Of a stretch of 64,000 nt of DNA, positions 33,661 to 44,444 are shown in pieces. The translations under genes and the position numbers were made by a program. The DNA comes from Viridothelium virens (lineage: Eukaryota; Ascomycota; Dothideomycetes; Trypetheliales; Trypetheliaceae), in assembly GCA_010094025.1 (NCBI GenBank), contig ML991784.1, positions 248,001-312,000 on the forward strand. The letters run 5' to 3'. The number at the start of each line of letters is the position of its first letter. The stretch's first letter is position 1. The notes below the pieces were generated by a model. The model was given only the letters and a program-made list of their open reading frames with translations. It was not told the DNA's origin and made no database searches.

Positions 33661-34655
33661 GCCAAGATCCGTGGCGTCAACGTTTCTCACTTCGCTCGGC
33701 GTGCGGCAGTACAAAGCACCCAGCGCTCAATCAACGTCAATAGCCAGGATCTTCTCTTCCCCACGGTTCCGCACAAGGCAGAAGCAATGATGAAAAGTAG
33801 TCTAATAGATAAGAGCGCCAGCAAAAATTACGCCGGTGAAGCCCCCGTAGGAGATTCAAGTCAACCCCTCGCCACGCTGTGCAATGCAGGAGTGGTCAAC
33901 TGGGTCCCAGATTCTTGAGCTTAGGATCCCCCAGCAAGGTAAGTATGAAGAAGAAAAAGAAAAGGTTCGTAGCAGCAGTGGGCATTGTTCTTATACTTGA
34001 GAGTAGCCCTTGCCACTAGCGTCATTACATCAGCAAGTGAGGTTGAGAGTGAGTGAGATTCGATGGTGCTGTTGCTGATGCGAGTCAGCGGAGTGAGTTG
34101 TGACTGATGCACATCACATACAATGGTGTTGGCGCCCAAAATCCTCACAGAGCAGCCATTGTCCAACTGAGTCAAAGTGATTTCTCTCTTCACTTACAGT
34201 ACTGAACCCAAATTTGAAGCTGAATACTCATGAGTTGGTAACACCAGGCTGCCTTAACATATTGGATCATTGTTGAATCTATAGACTGGTTCTCAACGAA
34301 GCAGATTTTCGAAAATCTCCCTACATATCGCCAACAATGTCATGGCTCTAAACAATGAGCTGGAGTCCTCCTAGTCTATACCAAAGAGCTGAGTATGTGG
34401 GAGGGACCTTATGCAATAGTATTTATGCAATTAGCGATGATAGTCTTCCGTCATACGTACTTTCACGTTACAGCCGACTTCCTCTCGCAGGACCTCAAGT
34501 GGCAACACTTACAGGTAGATTCACATTCGGCAGTTTTACTTGCTTTTTCTCCAGAAAATTCTTCATACCATGTTTCATGCTCGATCAGCTATCAAGAATG
34601 CTACACCACGTAACTCAAGTTACCGTCACGGTCAAAAATCTGAGGCCTTGCAGCT
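33661..34655. other. Intergenic, no supported gene
   Basis: AT-richer stretch with only short conflicting frames. It holds the 3' end of FAD monooxygenase 2. Confidence 0.45.
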
Positions 34656-36008
34656 TTAAGTCGCCGCGCGAGACCTCAGCACAGATTCCTTCGCCCGCGG
34701 CCTCATCTCGTTGTGGTACTTCTCCAACGCGTTTTGCACGCCTTTGCCATTAGAGGGCAAGGCCTCAATAAACCTCGCCAAGCTCATCGAGTCCTTCATT
34801 GCTTGACAGCCCCCTTCGCCTTGGACTAAATGCAGTTATTGGTGACACTTTAGAGAGAAAGCTGGCATTAGGGGCCCTTACAGGGTGTCATTGGGTGAAT
34901 GGCATCGCCAAGAAGTGTGACGCGTCCCGTTGGTAGCTCGGGCGGGACCATATCTTTCATCTGGAGTGGAGGTTGCAGCATGCCTTTGACCGGAGTCTCT
35001 CGAATCGGTTCCGTTAAAGTCGGATGGAGGCCTTCGAGATGGTTCATTACGAAGGTGTGGAGCTCCTCTTTCGATGCCTTCGCCGTCCAGTATGATTCTT
35101 GCGAGGCTTGCTGATCAGACCTGGATACGGGCGTTGAGTGAGTAAATCGATCCCAGACTGATGATTGCTTTCGGCATGTACGGGCTCAACTGACCATGTA
35201 TACATCCAATAATATTGAGCGCTCTTCTGATCATCGGCAATACTTTTCAGGCCGACGAATATGCGTCGGCCGTCCGAAACACCTACATAGAAAGACGCAG
35301 CAATCTCTGACCATCGTCTATATTGCTCTTCAGGAGCGATGACCTCACCCATAATGACACCCAAGTTCAATCGATTTGTACCAGTGTTCGCATACGGGAG
35401 AAGTTGGTGTCGTACTGGATCCAAGGGCTTGGTTAAAACTGTCGCGAACACAAATGATTCTCGTACCTCGACTACTAATGCCATCTGCTCCCACCAATAT
35501 ATCCCCTTTATAACTGGTGCCATCTTCAAAAAAGGCTTGTATTCCGTCTTCGTTTTCCTCGTAGTGGGTAAATCGCTTGTTCCATTTGATCTGAATATTC
35601 GTCAAAAGCCAACTCCTCAGCTTTGCTCGATCAGCACGGATGAACTGGAAACCAGGACCCTCGCTAAAACGCCGAATTTCACTTGTGTCTTCTCCATTCA
35701 GGATTGCACCTTCGGATGGGACGCCCAGATGCGCTGTTATGCCGACGGTGCCCAGGTCGGGAAGGTCGCCTTTGGTCGACTCAAGGAGATCGGACGTTAT
35801 CCTGTAATGATCATCAAAAGGAGGCTTGACTAGCTTTGGGGATGGAATTTTACCAGCTATGGAGAGATATAGCCCATCCTTGGAAACGAGCACCTTCGAA
35901 CGTGTCACGCTCGAACAGAGAGAAAGGAATACCACGTTTGCGAAGAGCCTGAGCCAGTGATGTCCCACCAAGACCAGCGCCTATAATCAGAACATGGGGC
36001 CCTGCCAT
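34656..36008 (-). CDS. FAD-dependent monooxygenase 2 (PHBH fold)
   Basis: Five exons: 36008-35854, 35801-35467, 35414-35195, 35120-34882, 34825-34656, giving 372 residues with all phases consistent. The start is MAGPHVLIIGAGLGGTSLAQ (FAD GxGxxG) and then FSLFERD. ILVGADGISSRVRHQLLP is the GD motif, rebuilt across a splice. GDAIHPMTPFQGEGGCQAM is the second FAD motif, where the common GDAAH reads GDAIH. The protein is shorter than monooxygenase 1 and clearly not a recent tandem copy of it. It is probably a hydroxylase of a small aromatic or polyketide-like compound; the substrate is unknown. Confidence 0.9.
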
Positions 36009-36978
36009 TGGGAAGAGCCAATGTCAGTGATGTATCAGGGACGAGTAAGGAGATGTTGGTGGATGGTGTGGAAATCCCATACAGACATTAAATACTGTTA
36101 TACCACCAGAAGGATGTGATATCTTTGCCCAATGCGGACTGCTATTGATTCCGAACGCGCTATTCCAATGTGTCCGAGAATATATCGTATGACGATTTCA
36201 CTATTCAAGAGCTAAGTTACCTACTGAAGCAAGACTCATCCATGATGGAAGTCGACGCTTCGTATTCATGATCTCAAAGCTTACCATATGCAGCTTGAAT
36301 TAATCCCGAAGAGATGCATCTCAGGACAAGGCAGATGAATGGACCACTTCGCGACAAACTATTTTCCGAGTCCGAGATGCTCGGAATGTTTTGAAGGCCG
36401 AAAGCAACCCTTGTATAAGAAACCTTTGGATCGAGCAGCATGGAAGTAGCGCCTACCGTATTGAATGAACAAATTTCTGTCTCTAAGCGAGAGATGTGCT
36501 ATTTCAAGTTTTAGACCCATATCATGCGCTCTTTCGAGTCATTTATATAGGTACCTAGCATTCGTAGACACTAATCTTAGCCAACTCAGAGAAGGGCAGT
36601 GACATTTGAACTTCAAGCAAGCGCGAGACGAGGCAATGGTGAGTAGGTATCTACAACCGTAAGCTATCATATGCAAACTTCGTACATTCTGTACGCAAGC
36701 CATCATTCGATACGCAATACCGAGCCTCCAACTATAGGTAACCCATCTGGGCACCTGCAGTTATCTGCTCCGGTCACGTGGGGCGGGGAGTCATGCACGA
36801 AACTTTCGTACAGACGAAGACGGTCACAATCTTGGCTTGCAACGAACTTATTCTTCTTCCTGGTCTTGTACACCATCTCTATCCCTTTCCATCATCTGTC
36901 TAGTCAACGTTCTATAGCTGGCAAGCCAACAAAAAACTCGAGATCTATATTCAGAAGCCGATTTCGCACGGAATAACG
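36009..36978. promoter_or_regulatory. Divergent region between FAD monooxygenase 2 and DPH3
   Basis: About 970 bp without coding signal. It contains the promoters of both genes and marks the change from accessory to core gene content. Confidence 0.45.
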
Positions 36979-37312
36979 ATGTCCATATATGACGAAATCG
37001 AAATCGAAGACCTAACTTTTGACAAGACTCTCCAGATCTATCACTATCCATGTCCATGTGGCGACCGCTTTGAGATTGCTATTGATGATCTTCGAGACGG
37101 TCAGGATATCGCGGTCTGTCCGAGCTGCTCGCTCATGATAAAGGTCATCTTTGACAAAGTGGGTCCAGGCGAATCTTTCCTTAAGCATAGCACTGCGAAA
37201 CAAATTTGGGAATGGAGATACTAACAGGCTGTCCGTGTAGGATGATCTGCCGAAGCCTGAGGAGCCAGACCAGACGCAAGGACAGCAGCAGGTTATTGCT
37301 GCGGCTGCCTAA
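36979..37312 (+). CDS. DPH3: Diphthamide biosynthesis protein 3 (Dph3/Kti11), CSL zinc finger
   Basis: Two exons, 36979-37158 and 37241-37312, give 83 residues, the normal size. The zinc ligands are CPCGD and CPSCSL, with the signature [12 protein letters not shown] and [11 protein letters not shown]. The splice swaps a non-conserved read-through tail for [10 protein letters not shown]. Dph3 passes electrons to Dph1-Dph2 in the first step of diphthamide synthesis on eEF2 and also works with Elongator in tRNA wobble modification. Confidence 0.96.
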
Positions 37313-37738
37313 AGAAGACGCTTTGGACCTGAGACAACGCATTTAATCAAGAAGCAGCCAGAAGGGAGCACTAGATGACTAGGCGGCGGAATGTCGATCG
37401 AAGAGGGTATAACTCTGCTGAAGCTCTTAGTCATGCCAAAAGCTGGTAGATAAACCGCGTCCCGCCCTCAGAGAGCGACGATGATTCAATGCGCAATTGC
37501 TGAGTCGCTTCCAGATGGAGGAGAAGAGGAGAGTGTGTACATTCATACAAAGCACAACTCGATTGAAGAAAGAGTGAAGAATGATGAGATGGAACCATGG
37601 AGCCAAGTTTTCTCCACGAGGCCCATGCTCAAGGTTCCCGGATATCCATTGTTATATACAGCCGAGCATTTGCAGACCTGATACCAACCTTGAAAAAGGC
37701 AAATAGGTCATCCGCAAACCTTCCGTCCACCTCCTCAT
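37313..37738. other. Convergent 3' region
   Basis: Between DPH3 (plus) and the frataxin gene (minus). No supported gene. Confidence 0.5.
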
Positions 37739-38428
37739 CTACTGCTCAAGCGAAACTTCTAGCTCCTCGCGTAATAAATCCGTCAGGTTACTTCCGTCTC
37801 TCAAGTATATCCATGTACCCTCGCCCGTGCCTTCTTTTTGCTGCATGCCATCTCTCATAACCCAATCATACCTCTTAGGTCCGGTTATAGGCGAGCTCAG
37901 CCATATTTGCTTGTTCGGTGGCTGTTTGTTTATGACATAGGTTCCTTTGGCTGGTATACTGACTGTGAGGACTCCGGCCTTTCCGACAAACTCTCAGTGA
38001 TTGTGCTCATGCTGTATTTAAGGGACTAGGCATTCAGAAAGACATACGCTGAATTCCACGTCTATATCCTCTCTCGACTCCTGCATCTCCTCGAGTTTCG
38101 CTACCACAGCCTCCAGATATCGATCCGATATCTCATGATATTCTTCATCTTTTATGTCCGTAGGTTGCGTGACTCGCTCTCCAGAAGATTCCTTCGGGAC
38201 AGGATCTTCTGCATCAGGAATGATACCCTTGCTGAACGCTGTAGACGTGTGAAAATTAAGTGACTGGGGACTCGGCGCGCTGAAATATAGTAGCGGGGTG
38301 CGTAGCGAGTGATTGCGTAGTCGTACGCAGGAAGCTGCTCGGACGTACGATTTAGGTGTCGGAATTCGAGTTGGTTTCGGGGTTCTCAGGCCACGCACAG
38401 CTTGAATGGCATTTCGGCGAGGAATCAT
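37739..38428 (-). CDS. YFH1: Frataxin, mitochondrial iron-sulphur assembly factor
   Basis: Two exons, 38428-38048 and 37978-37739 (69-bp intron, phase 0), give 206 residues. The first 60 or so residues are basic and rich in Arg, Ser and Thr without acid residues, a mitochondrial presequence. The acidic first helix follows ([20 protein letters not shown]), then the beta sheet [20 protein letters not shown] and the invariant [18 protein letters not shown]. Frataxin regulates the Nfs1-Isd11-Isu complex. The tail [18 protein letters not shown] is typical. Confidence 0.96.
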
Positions 38429-38663
38429 TGTCGTTCAATGTAAGTTGAAGAATGAGCTTCCATAAAGAGACTGTCCAGGAAGGCAGATAGTTGCGAAATA
38501 CTAGGTAGCGCAAAAGGATGATTAATGAAGCTTTTTGACGTTTGAGCTCAAGCTTTCCCCACATTTCGCAACGCAAGCTTCCATCCTTCACACTGAAGCT
38601 TCCTACACTGGTCGCAGTACAATCTTGAGACATGAGCCCGTTCCCAGCGCCATTTTATATATC

Positions 38664-39278
38664 ATGATCAACGCAGTGTTGGTTTTTAACAACAATGGCC
38701 AACCGCGACTGACTAAATTCTACACCCACCTGGTACTCTACCCATCGCTCGCGATATTTGCTACATAGAGCTGAACGATATTTTTGCAGGACACGAGCAC
38801 GCAACAACGCCTCATCTCTGAAATCTTTACCCTCGTCGCGAATCGTCCCTCCAGCTCCTGCAATTTTCTCCCTCTCCCTCCTCTGCTTGCTTCCGCCTCC
38901 ACATCCACCTCTGTCTCTTCATCTCCTAGCGACACCCCCTCTCTCATCACCTACCGGCACTATGCAACCCTGTACTTCATCGTCATCAGCACCTCAACCG
39001 AATCGCCTCTCGCGCTGCTCGACCTCATCCAGGTCTTCGTCGAGGCTTTGGATCGCTTGTTTGAGAACGTGTGCGAGCTGGATTTGATCTTTAATTATGA
39101 GACTTTGCATGCGACGCTTGGAGAGATGATTGTGGGGGGTGTGGTGGTGGAGACAGGCTTGGATAAGGTGGTGGATGGGGTGAAAAGTCAAGGTCGTGTA
39201 GCAAAGAGGCCAGGTGGGGAGGGTTTGAGGGGAGTGGGAGGTGCGGGATTGGGCGCAGGAGTATGGGCTGGACGGTGA
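38664..39278 (+). CDS. APS3: AP-3 adaptor complex sigma subunit
   Basis: Two exons, 38664-38732 and 38790-39278 (57-bp intron, phase 0), give 185 residues. The start MINAVLVFNNNGQPRLTKFY is the sigma/mu longin-type signature, followed by DTSTQQRLISEIFTLV. A Ser/Pro-rich loop, common in fungal AP-3 sigma, separates it from RHYATLYFIVI and LDLIQVFVEALDRLFENVCE and LHATLGEMIVGGVVVET. AP-3 sorts cargo from Golgi to vacuole. The starts of this gene and frataxin are only 235 bp apart, so their promoters adjoin. Confidence 0.95.
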
Positions 39279-39714
39279 AGTTTGATCCCTGAGAAGACGA
39301 AGGGGCTCAGAGATAATCCACATGTGACTGCGCGTGTGGGATAACACTATTACGCACGAGGATCAACGAGTCCTAGCGGGCTACTTCGTGCGGCATCGAT
39401 GTACAATCATCACTGGATGAAGGACATACTCCACCGCCGAGTCAGTGTAGATTGTTGCAGGTACGCCCCGACAGTCTACGGAGCAGGAGCTAGTGTCCAT
39501 GGCTGGGGGTTGTGTCTTGATCTATTGTCTGAAATGTGCAGTTTAATCAGACTCAGTGGGGGTACGCATACTAGAACAACGGTGCAAACTGCTGCAACTT
39601 TACCTCAGGATTTCTACCCATGGGAAATAGACATGTTATGAACTAGTGTACTTTTTTTCAAATGCGCTCTTTGGAAACGCTCGCTTCATGTGAGCAGCTT
39701 TTTTATAGATCTGT
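39279..39714. other. Convergent 3' region
   Basis: Between AP-3 sigma (plus) and the DUF2470/DUF4499-like gene (minus). No supported gene. Confidence 0.5.
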
Positions 39715-40518
39715 TCAGTGCCTCTGTTTCTCCTTTTCTCGCTTCTTCCGCTCTACAATGGCGGCAAATCTTTCGTACGAATGGTCAGAAGAAACGCCAT
39801 GATAACAATACGGTCTAATTTTTGGATTTGAGACTCACCTGCGGAAAGAGCAGATGCCGTCAATGAAGGTAGTGAGTGTCCATTTCCACCATAAGCCCCC
39901 ATATATGGGCACTGAATGCTTATTTAGTCTCGAGCTTACCATGAAGGCAGTCTCGATGGAATGGATGACAATGATACCATAGAAAACAAGCGGCTGGATT
40001 ACGAAGCTAAATCTTGCAAAGCCAGGTATGTTGCTAAGCAGATTATCGTAAAGCCAAGATCCGGGCAAGAAGTTGGAACGCTTACAATAAGCGAGCAGAG
40101 TGAGAACCACGGCACTGAAAACGACCAAGTCAAAGCCTTTAGGTTGCTGGTACTCTGTGACTTTGATGTCACTTCTGGATAGACCTTTCAAGGAGTCTTG
40201 GTCCATCTTGACCATACGTTCCCGTGCATCTCGGAAGGATCCCAGAGGCGGGTTTAGAGGAACCTGGTGCGTCTTCCCACTCGCATCAATGTCCAGCTGG
40301 CTTAGGGTAATTTCGGTCGCTTTTGCATTGCGTGCAGCCCAGGATGAAAGTCTGCAATAGTGTTCGAGATAGCGGCTCAACTGCACGATCTCTCCATTAG
40401 TATCTAAAGGGTATCGCTAACAGGATCCGACACGCGCGCGTACTGAATCTTGATGATCTGCATTCATGTGATCAAGGATCCGCTTGCGGGCTGCGTTATC
40501 TTTGGACAAATCGGTCAT
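39715..40518 (-). CDS. DUF2470-like plus DUF4499-like membrane protein
   Basis: Three exons: 40518-40444, 40380-39839, 39769-39715, giving 223 residues. The first exon reads DNAARKRILDHMNADHQDS, the HMN-DH motif of DUF2470 domains (found with pyridoxamine-phosphate-oxidase-like and haem-binding proteins). The domain continues with LEHYCRL and TEITLSQLDIDA. The second half has two or three membrane segments (VVFSAVVLTLLAY, FSFVIQPLVFYGIIVIHSIE) and the conserved GLWWKWTLTTFIDG typical of DUF4499. The tail is a short basic helix. Probably an ER or other endomembrane protein; no activity is known. Confidence 0.8.
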
Positions 40519-41533
40519 CTTGATCGCTGGACTGTTCCACTTCTCGGTACGAGTGCTCGAGTACTTGAGTGCTGACGTTCCCTGTGTTCCTTGATCGTAC
40601 TACAGTATGTTGTGACGCGAGCAAGGTTCTACCTCGGTTCACGATAGTTCGAGGACAAAACGTTGCTGGAGATCTTGGCGAAAAGTACCTCCGTAGAGTC
40701 CGTACCTAAGCCTATCATTCTCCAAACAAGCTGACCGATACCATGAAATTGTCCCATTGAAGGGTCGCAGTCCGCAATTGGTGACTTATCATGGATTTCT
40801 TGTCTAAATTCCATTGGACACAGTATCCTTTGATCCTGTGGGCCTGGCGAAGCGAGGCACACGGTACTATTACGCCTCCTCCGTCGACTTCCGCCATGAT
40901 CGATGGCCATTCTTTGGGAAAGGCTTCAATTGTTTGATCAGAAAAGAATGTAATATTTCTCATTACTACTGAAGCTAATGCGGTTTTCAACTGGATAAGT
41001 TACTCAGATAACAGCTTTGCTTCGATCTTCCCTTAACAAACTGCATGCATCACCGTTTGAGCGCCGTATGACGAGATTTCTCTAACGATCGAGATCATAT
41101 CTCATGATATTTTTTCAAAGCTCTTCATGGGGGCAAATTCTCGAGGGAATTACGGTCATCCAGCCAATGAGTAAGATCCAGAGCGCTTCGGAAGGGATTG
41201 ATAGGCTGGCGGGATCGTGATTATAGCCTTTTTTGGCTCCAAACCCCTTTCGGCTCGTCTGCCCACCCCCTGCGGCGAGTCGGGATTCTGCCAACTTTCA
41301 CACCCTGGTAGCTGTGGCTGGTGAAGTGCTGCAAGTTGCGTCACAAGGTAAGCCTTGATGATCGGAGAGGCGTTCCTTTCAAACCTGTTCCCGCAGTCTA
41401 GCTTTCTTTCCACTCTCCTCTCTTAAAGTATCTCCCCTCGTGCTGCTCCCGCGTGCCTGCCCCAGTCCGAACTTTCGTACCTAGTAGCCTGAGTTTTTCT
41501 TATAGCGATTATCACAGTTCATTGCCTGGCACA
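40519..41533. other. Intergenic upstream of the first disordered paralogue
   Basis: About 1 kb. One minus-strand frame near 40715-40990 looks slightly coding (EAFPKEWPSIMAEVDGGG) but has no start context or partner exon. The region holds promoters for both flanking genes. Confidence 0.45.
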
Positions 41534-42277
41534 ATGTCTACACAAGAAGAGCAACAGGCCAATCTCAGCGCCGAAGGTCAAGGCAATGCCTCTCTCGGCG
41601 CAAGCGGTAGTGTGAACGCTTCTCAATCACAGTCGAAAAAGAAGCCCGCCAAGCTTGGCTCCAAGCAAAATACGCCTCAGAAACAGCAACAAGAGCCCAC
41701 TCAACAGCCAACTCCAGCTCCCGATGACGACGATGATGACGACGATGCTCCCAATGGCGTCGAGTCGGAAGAACCTGACACCCAAGCCGGTGCAGAAGCG
41801 AACGGCGATGAAGCTGAACCCGAGCCTGAGCCTGAGCCTCAGCAGCAGCGACAGGTGTCGCGACGCCGCCAGTCGCGTGGTCGCGGGCGGAAGAACGCTC
41901 CCGAAAGCGACACTGAGAGTATTCCTCGAAGTGACCAATCTGCTGCGGGCGGACGTCGCAATCGCCAGAGACAGAAGAAGAAGCAGGGGGGCGGCGGAGG
42001 CCCGCTCGATGGTATTACGGAAAATGTGCCAGGCGGCGAGCTGGTCGGCGGTGCGGGTGATATGGTGCAGAACACAGCTGGCAATGCCGTCAACCAGGTC
42101 GGGGACACCGCTGGGGGTGCGCTAAAGGGTGTCACCGGCGCATTAGGTGGAGGCGGTGGTGAGGGCGAGGGCGAGGAAAAGGGAGAGCAGCTGAGGTTGA
42201 GGCTAGAACTCAACTTGGACATTGAGATCCAGTTGAAGGCCAAGATTCATGGTGATCTCACGTTGGGTTTACTGTAA
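41534..42277 (+). CDS. Disordered protein with conserved amphipathic C-terminal motif, paralogue A
   Basis: The chosen start MSTQEEQQANLS gives 247 residues. Most is low-complexity: Q/K-rich, a run of eight Asp, EPEPEPEP, then basic RRRQSRGRGRK and a Gly-rich stretch with an amphipathic repeat (LVGGAGDMVQNTAGNAVNQV). The last 28 residues are highly ordered in pattern, alternating Leu/charged: LRLRLELNLDIEIQLKAK then IHGDLTLGLL. The neighbour at 43288 ends with the same motif (20 of 28 identical). The TAA stop forms part of GTAAGT, a perfect splice donor; with the acceptor at 42319-42325 the protein would gain only one or a few residues. Function unknown. Confidence 0.8.
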   Translation: MSTQEEQQANLSAEGQGNASLGASGSVNASQSQSKKKPAKLGSKQNTPQKQQQEPTQQPTPAPDDDDDDDDAPNGVESEEPDTQAGAEANGDEAEPEPEPEPQQQRQVSRRRQSRGRGRKNAPESDTESIPRSDQSAAGGRRNRQRQKKKQGGGGGPLDGITENVPGGELVGGAGDMVQNTAGNAVNQVGDTAGGALKGVTGALGGGGGEGEGEEKGEQLRLRLELNLDIEIQLKAKIHGDLTLGLL

Positions 42278-43287
42278 GTTCTGCTACCTGTTCTCTGCCT
42301 ATCTGAGCTGACTCTAGCTATAGCAACTAAATGGCCGGCCACACATCCTCCATTGCTTAAAATCGCTTCGTCAAGGTGTTACGTTAAGGGTACAGACTAT
42401 TCGCTTGGCGCTTTTGGTGATTGCGTCTTCATATTAGGCTAGAAAATCGTCCACCATCTAATATAACGCTAATCAGCTATTTTACCTTTCTCTTTGTGAA
42501 TAGTGATGAAATGCTCACGGTTTGCACGAAGACAACAATGTCGTCTCAATGGTTTTGGGACTAGTTAATAGCAATCGCGATTTGTGTAGCTGCGAGACCC
42601 AGGTCAGGAGGTGTGAGAGGGTCCCCTGCCGTTAGCGATCGGAGGGCAGTCCGTCGTATGCCCTTCGTACTCCGTACCTTAGGTAGTCAATATCCCCACT
42701 CCGGTACCACGCGGTTGAGCGTGTTCGGAGAAAAAACGAGCATGGGGAAGTATCAGAGTTGCGGCACCATCCCAATCATAGACATGGTCAAATCCGTCGT
42801 ATCCTCATCGCGATAAGCATGAAAAGTCGACGTCTCGATCGGGAGATAAGCAGACGCCATTGACGTCAAAGTGTGGCTGACAAGCTTGAAAGAGTAGAGT
42901 CTAGAGCATGGGCTTCTGCAACAGCCATTCGATCATCATGCCGGGGTGAAATCCTGAACCCATGGGAAGGCTGGGGTGTGGCGCTGGAAGGACGTCACCG
43001 TGTCGTCTCGGAGGCAAAACTTGGCACTGGCGCTGAAAGGCTCAGCAGCGTGGCTAGCTAGGTACAGTGTACGATAACGGTGCCGCAAGTTTTGGTCCTG
43101 TGTCTGTAGCTTGCCTATAACGGAGCACGGCATATTCCTCCCGCTCATCGTCCCATTTCCTTCTGCTAAGCCTTCACCTTACCATATCGTTCAGACGTTA
43201 TCAGAGCAGTTCAGATCTCTATCTATCATCTTCTTATCCACTTCGTCTTTATCTCAGCACCTCCCAGTACCCCCTCGAATACCTACC
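42278..43287. other. Intergenic between the two disordered paralogues
   Basis: About 1 kb, no supported gene. The last 100 bp before 43288 are pyrimidine-rich, as before the first paralogue. Confidence 0.5.
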
Positions 43288-43803
43288 ATGTCCGATCAAG
43301 ACGCCGATACTTCCAATACCTCTGATCAGCAGCAAGACAATGGCATTCACGAACGTACGACCACCCAACAGCAACGCGCCGAGAAGGCGCAAGACATCGC
43401 AAAGCGCGACTCGCAAGGACCTCGCTCCCGCAGCGCTTCCCGCCGTGCCCGGCGCCAACGCATAAAAGAGGGCCAAGACAGTGGCAAGTACATGAAGACG
43501 GCGAATCTAGAGGCGCTCGAGGAGGCCGACGGGAACGAGGAGCTCAGCTCGATGCAGCCGTTTGAGCGTATTGGCCCCGACTCGACGAGCATGACAGGTC
43601 CCGTAACGAAGGCGAGGGCGGAGAGGGGAGAGATCCCAATGCGGGGCAGCAATCCGAATCAGCCATATCAGGTGCAAAATCAGCAGGAGAAAGGGAGTTT
43701 GCAGGAGCAGGACGGGCTGAAGTTGAAGTTGGAGGCAAATTTGGATGTCGAGATTGAGTTGAAGGCTAGCATCCGCGGGGATTTGACGTTGAGTTTGTTG
43801 TAA
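43288..43803 (+). CDS. Disordered protein with conserved amphipathic C-terminal motif, paralogue B
   Basis: The start MSDQDADTSNTSDQQQDNG gives 171 residues: an acidic/Gln-rich head, a basic segment (RSRSASRRARRQRIKEGQ), a linker with NLEALEEADGNEEL, and the motif LKLKLEANLDVEIELKAS then IRGDLTLSLL. Only the motif and general composition match paralogue A, so the pair is an old duplication or shares a selected module. Here too the stop codon lies in GTAAGT, so a stop-proximal intron may exist in both. An alternating Leu/charged pattern of this length could be one amphipathic beta strand pair or helix, possibly a docking or multimerisation module. Confidence 0.8.
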   Translation: MSDQDADTSNTSDQQQDNGIHERTTTQQQRAEKAQDIAKRDSQGPRSRSASRRARRQRIKEGQDSGKYMKTANLEALEEADGNEELSSMQPFERIGPDSTSMTGPVTKARAERGEIPMRGSNPNQPYQVQNQQEKGSLQEQDGLKLKLEANLDVEIELKASIRGDLTLSLL

Positions 43804-44444
43804 GTTGCCCATCTCAATCCCGACCCCATTTCCTAGGTTCACTACCCTACCATATGTCCTGCCATAATGTGTCCGTACACTTCTTCACTCTCGATTCAGG
43901 GCTGAAAGATCTGTTCATTTACCACATGGAGACAACCCCCCTTCTTCCTATCCCACTGGTGCTGCGGTGCAGTGGCTGAGATTTTGCGCAGAGAATAACG
44001 CAGAATAGTGCTTAATCATGATCGAGCCGATACAAAGTATGCTATCTGTTTGGATACATCTTGTGGTTTCGTTGGGCGACTTTACAATGGATTATGGGGT
44101 ATAGCGCCAGGCGTTGTCTTATTCACGAAGCCAAAAACTATATCTGCAATTCTAGCTGCGGCTATTTTTGACACACACTAGGAGTCCCTATTCGAATTCG
44201 ACTATTCATAATGTGATTTCAAGAAGATCCACAAAGTATTATGCCCCACCTCTTCGGCGCAGAGCTATCCTGGTGCTTCTACTCCACCCCGCTTATCACG
44301 CAATTGCGCTATCGTAGCTACGCAAACTGACGTCGATTCGTACATGTTGACAAGCACCAACCGGCAGGTAAATTAGGCTTAGAAGTTCAACCGTAGATAT
44401 TTGCATTACTTTTTTAGGTGAATGATTTCTCCTCTCTATCTACC
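43804..44444. other. Intergenic upstream of the 2OG oxygenase
   Basis: About 640 bp without a supported gene. It holds the terminator of paralogue B and the promoter of the oxygenase. Confidence 0.5.
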
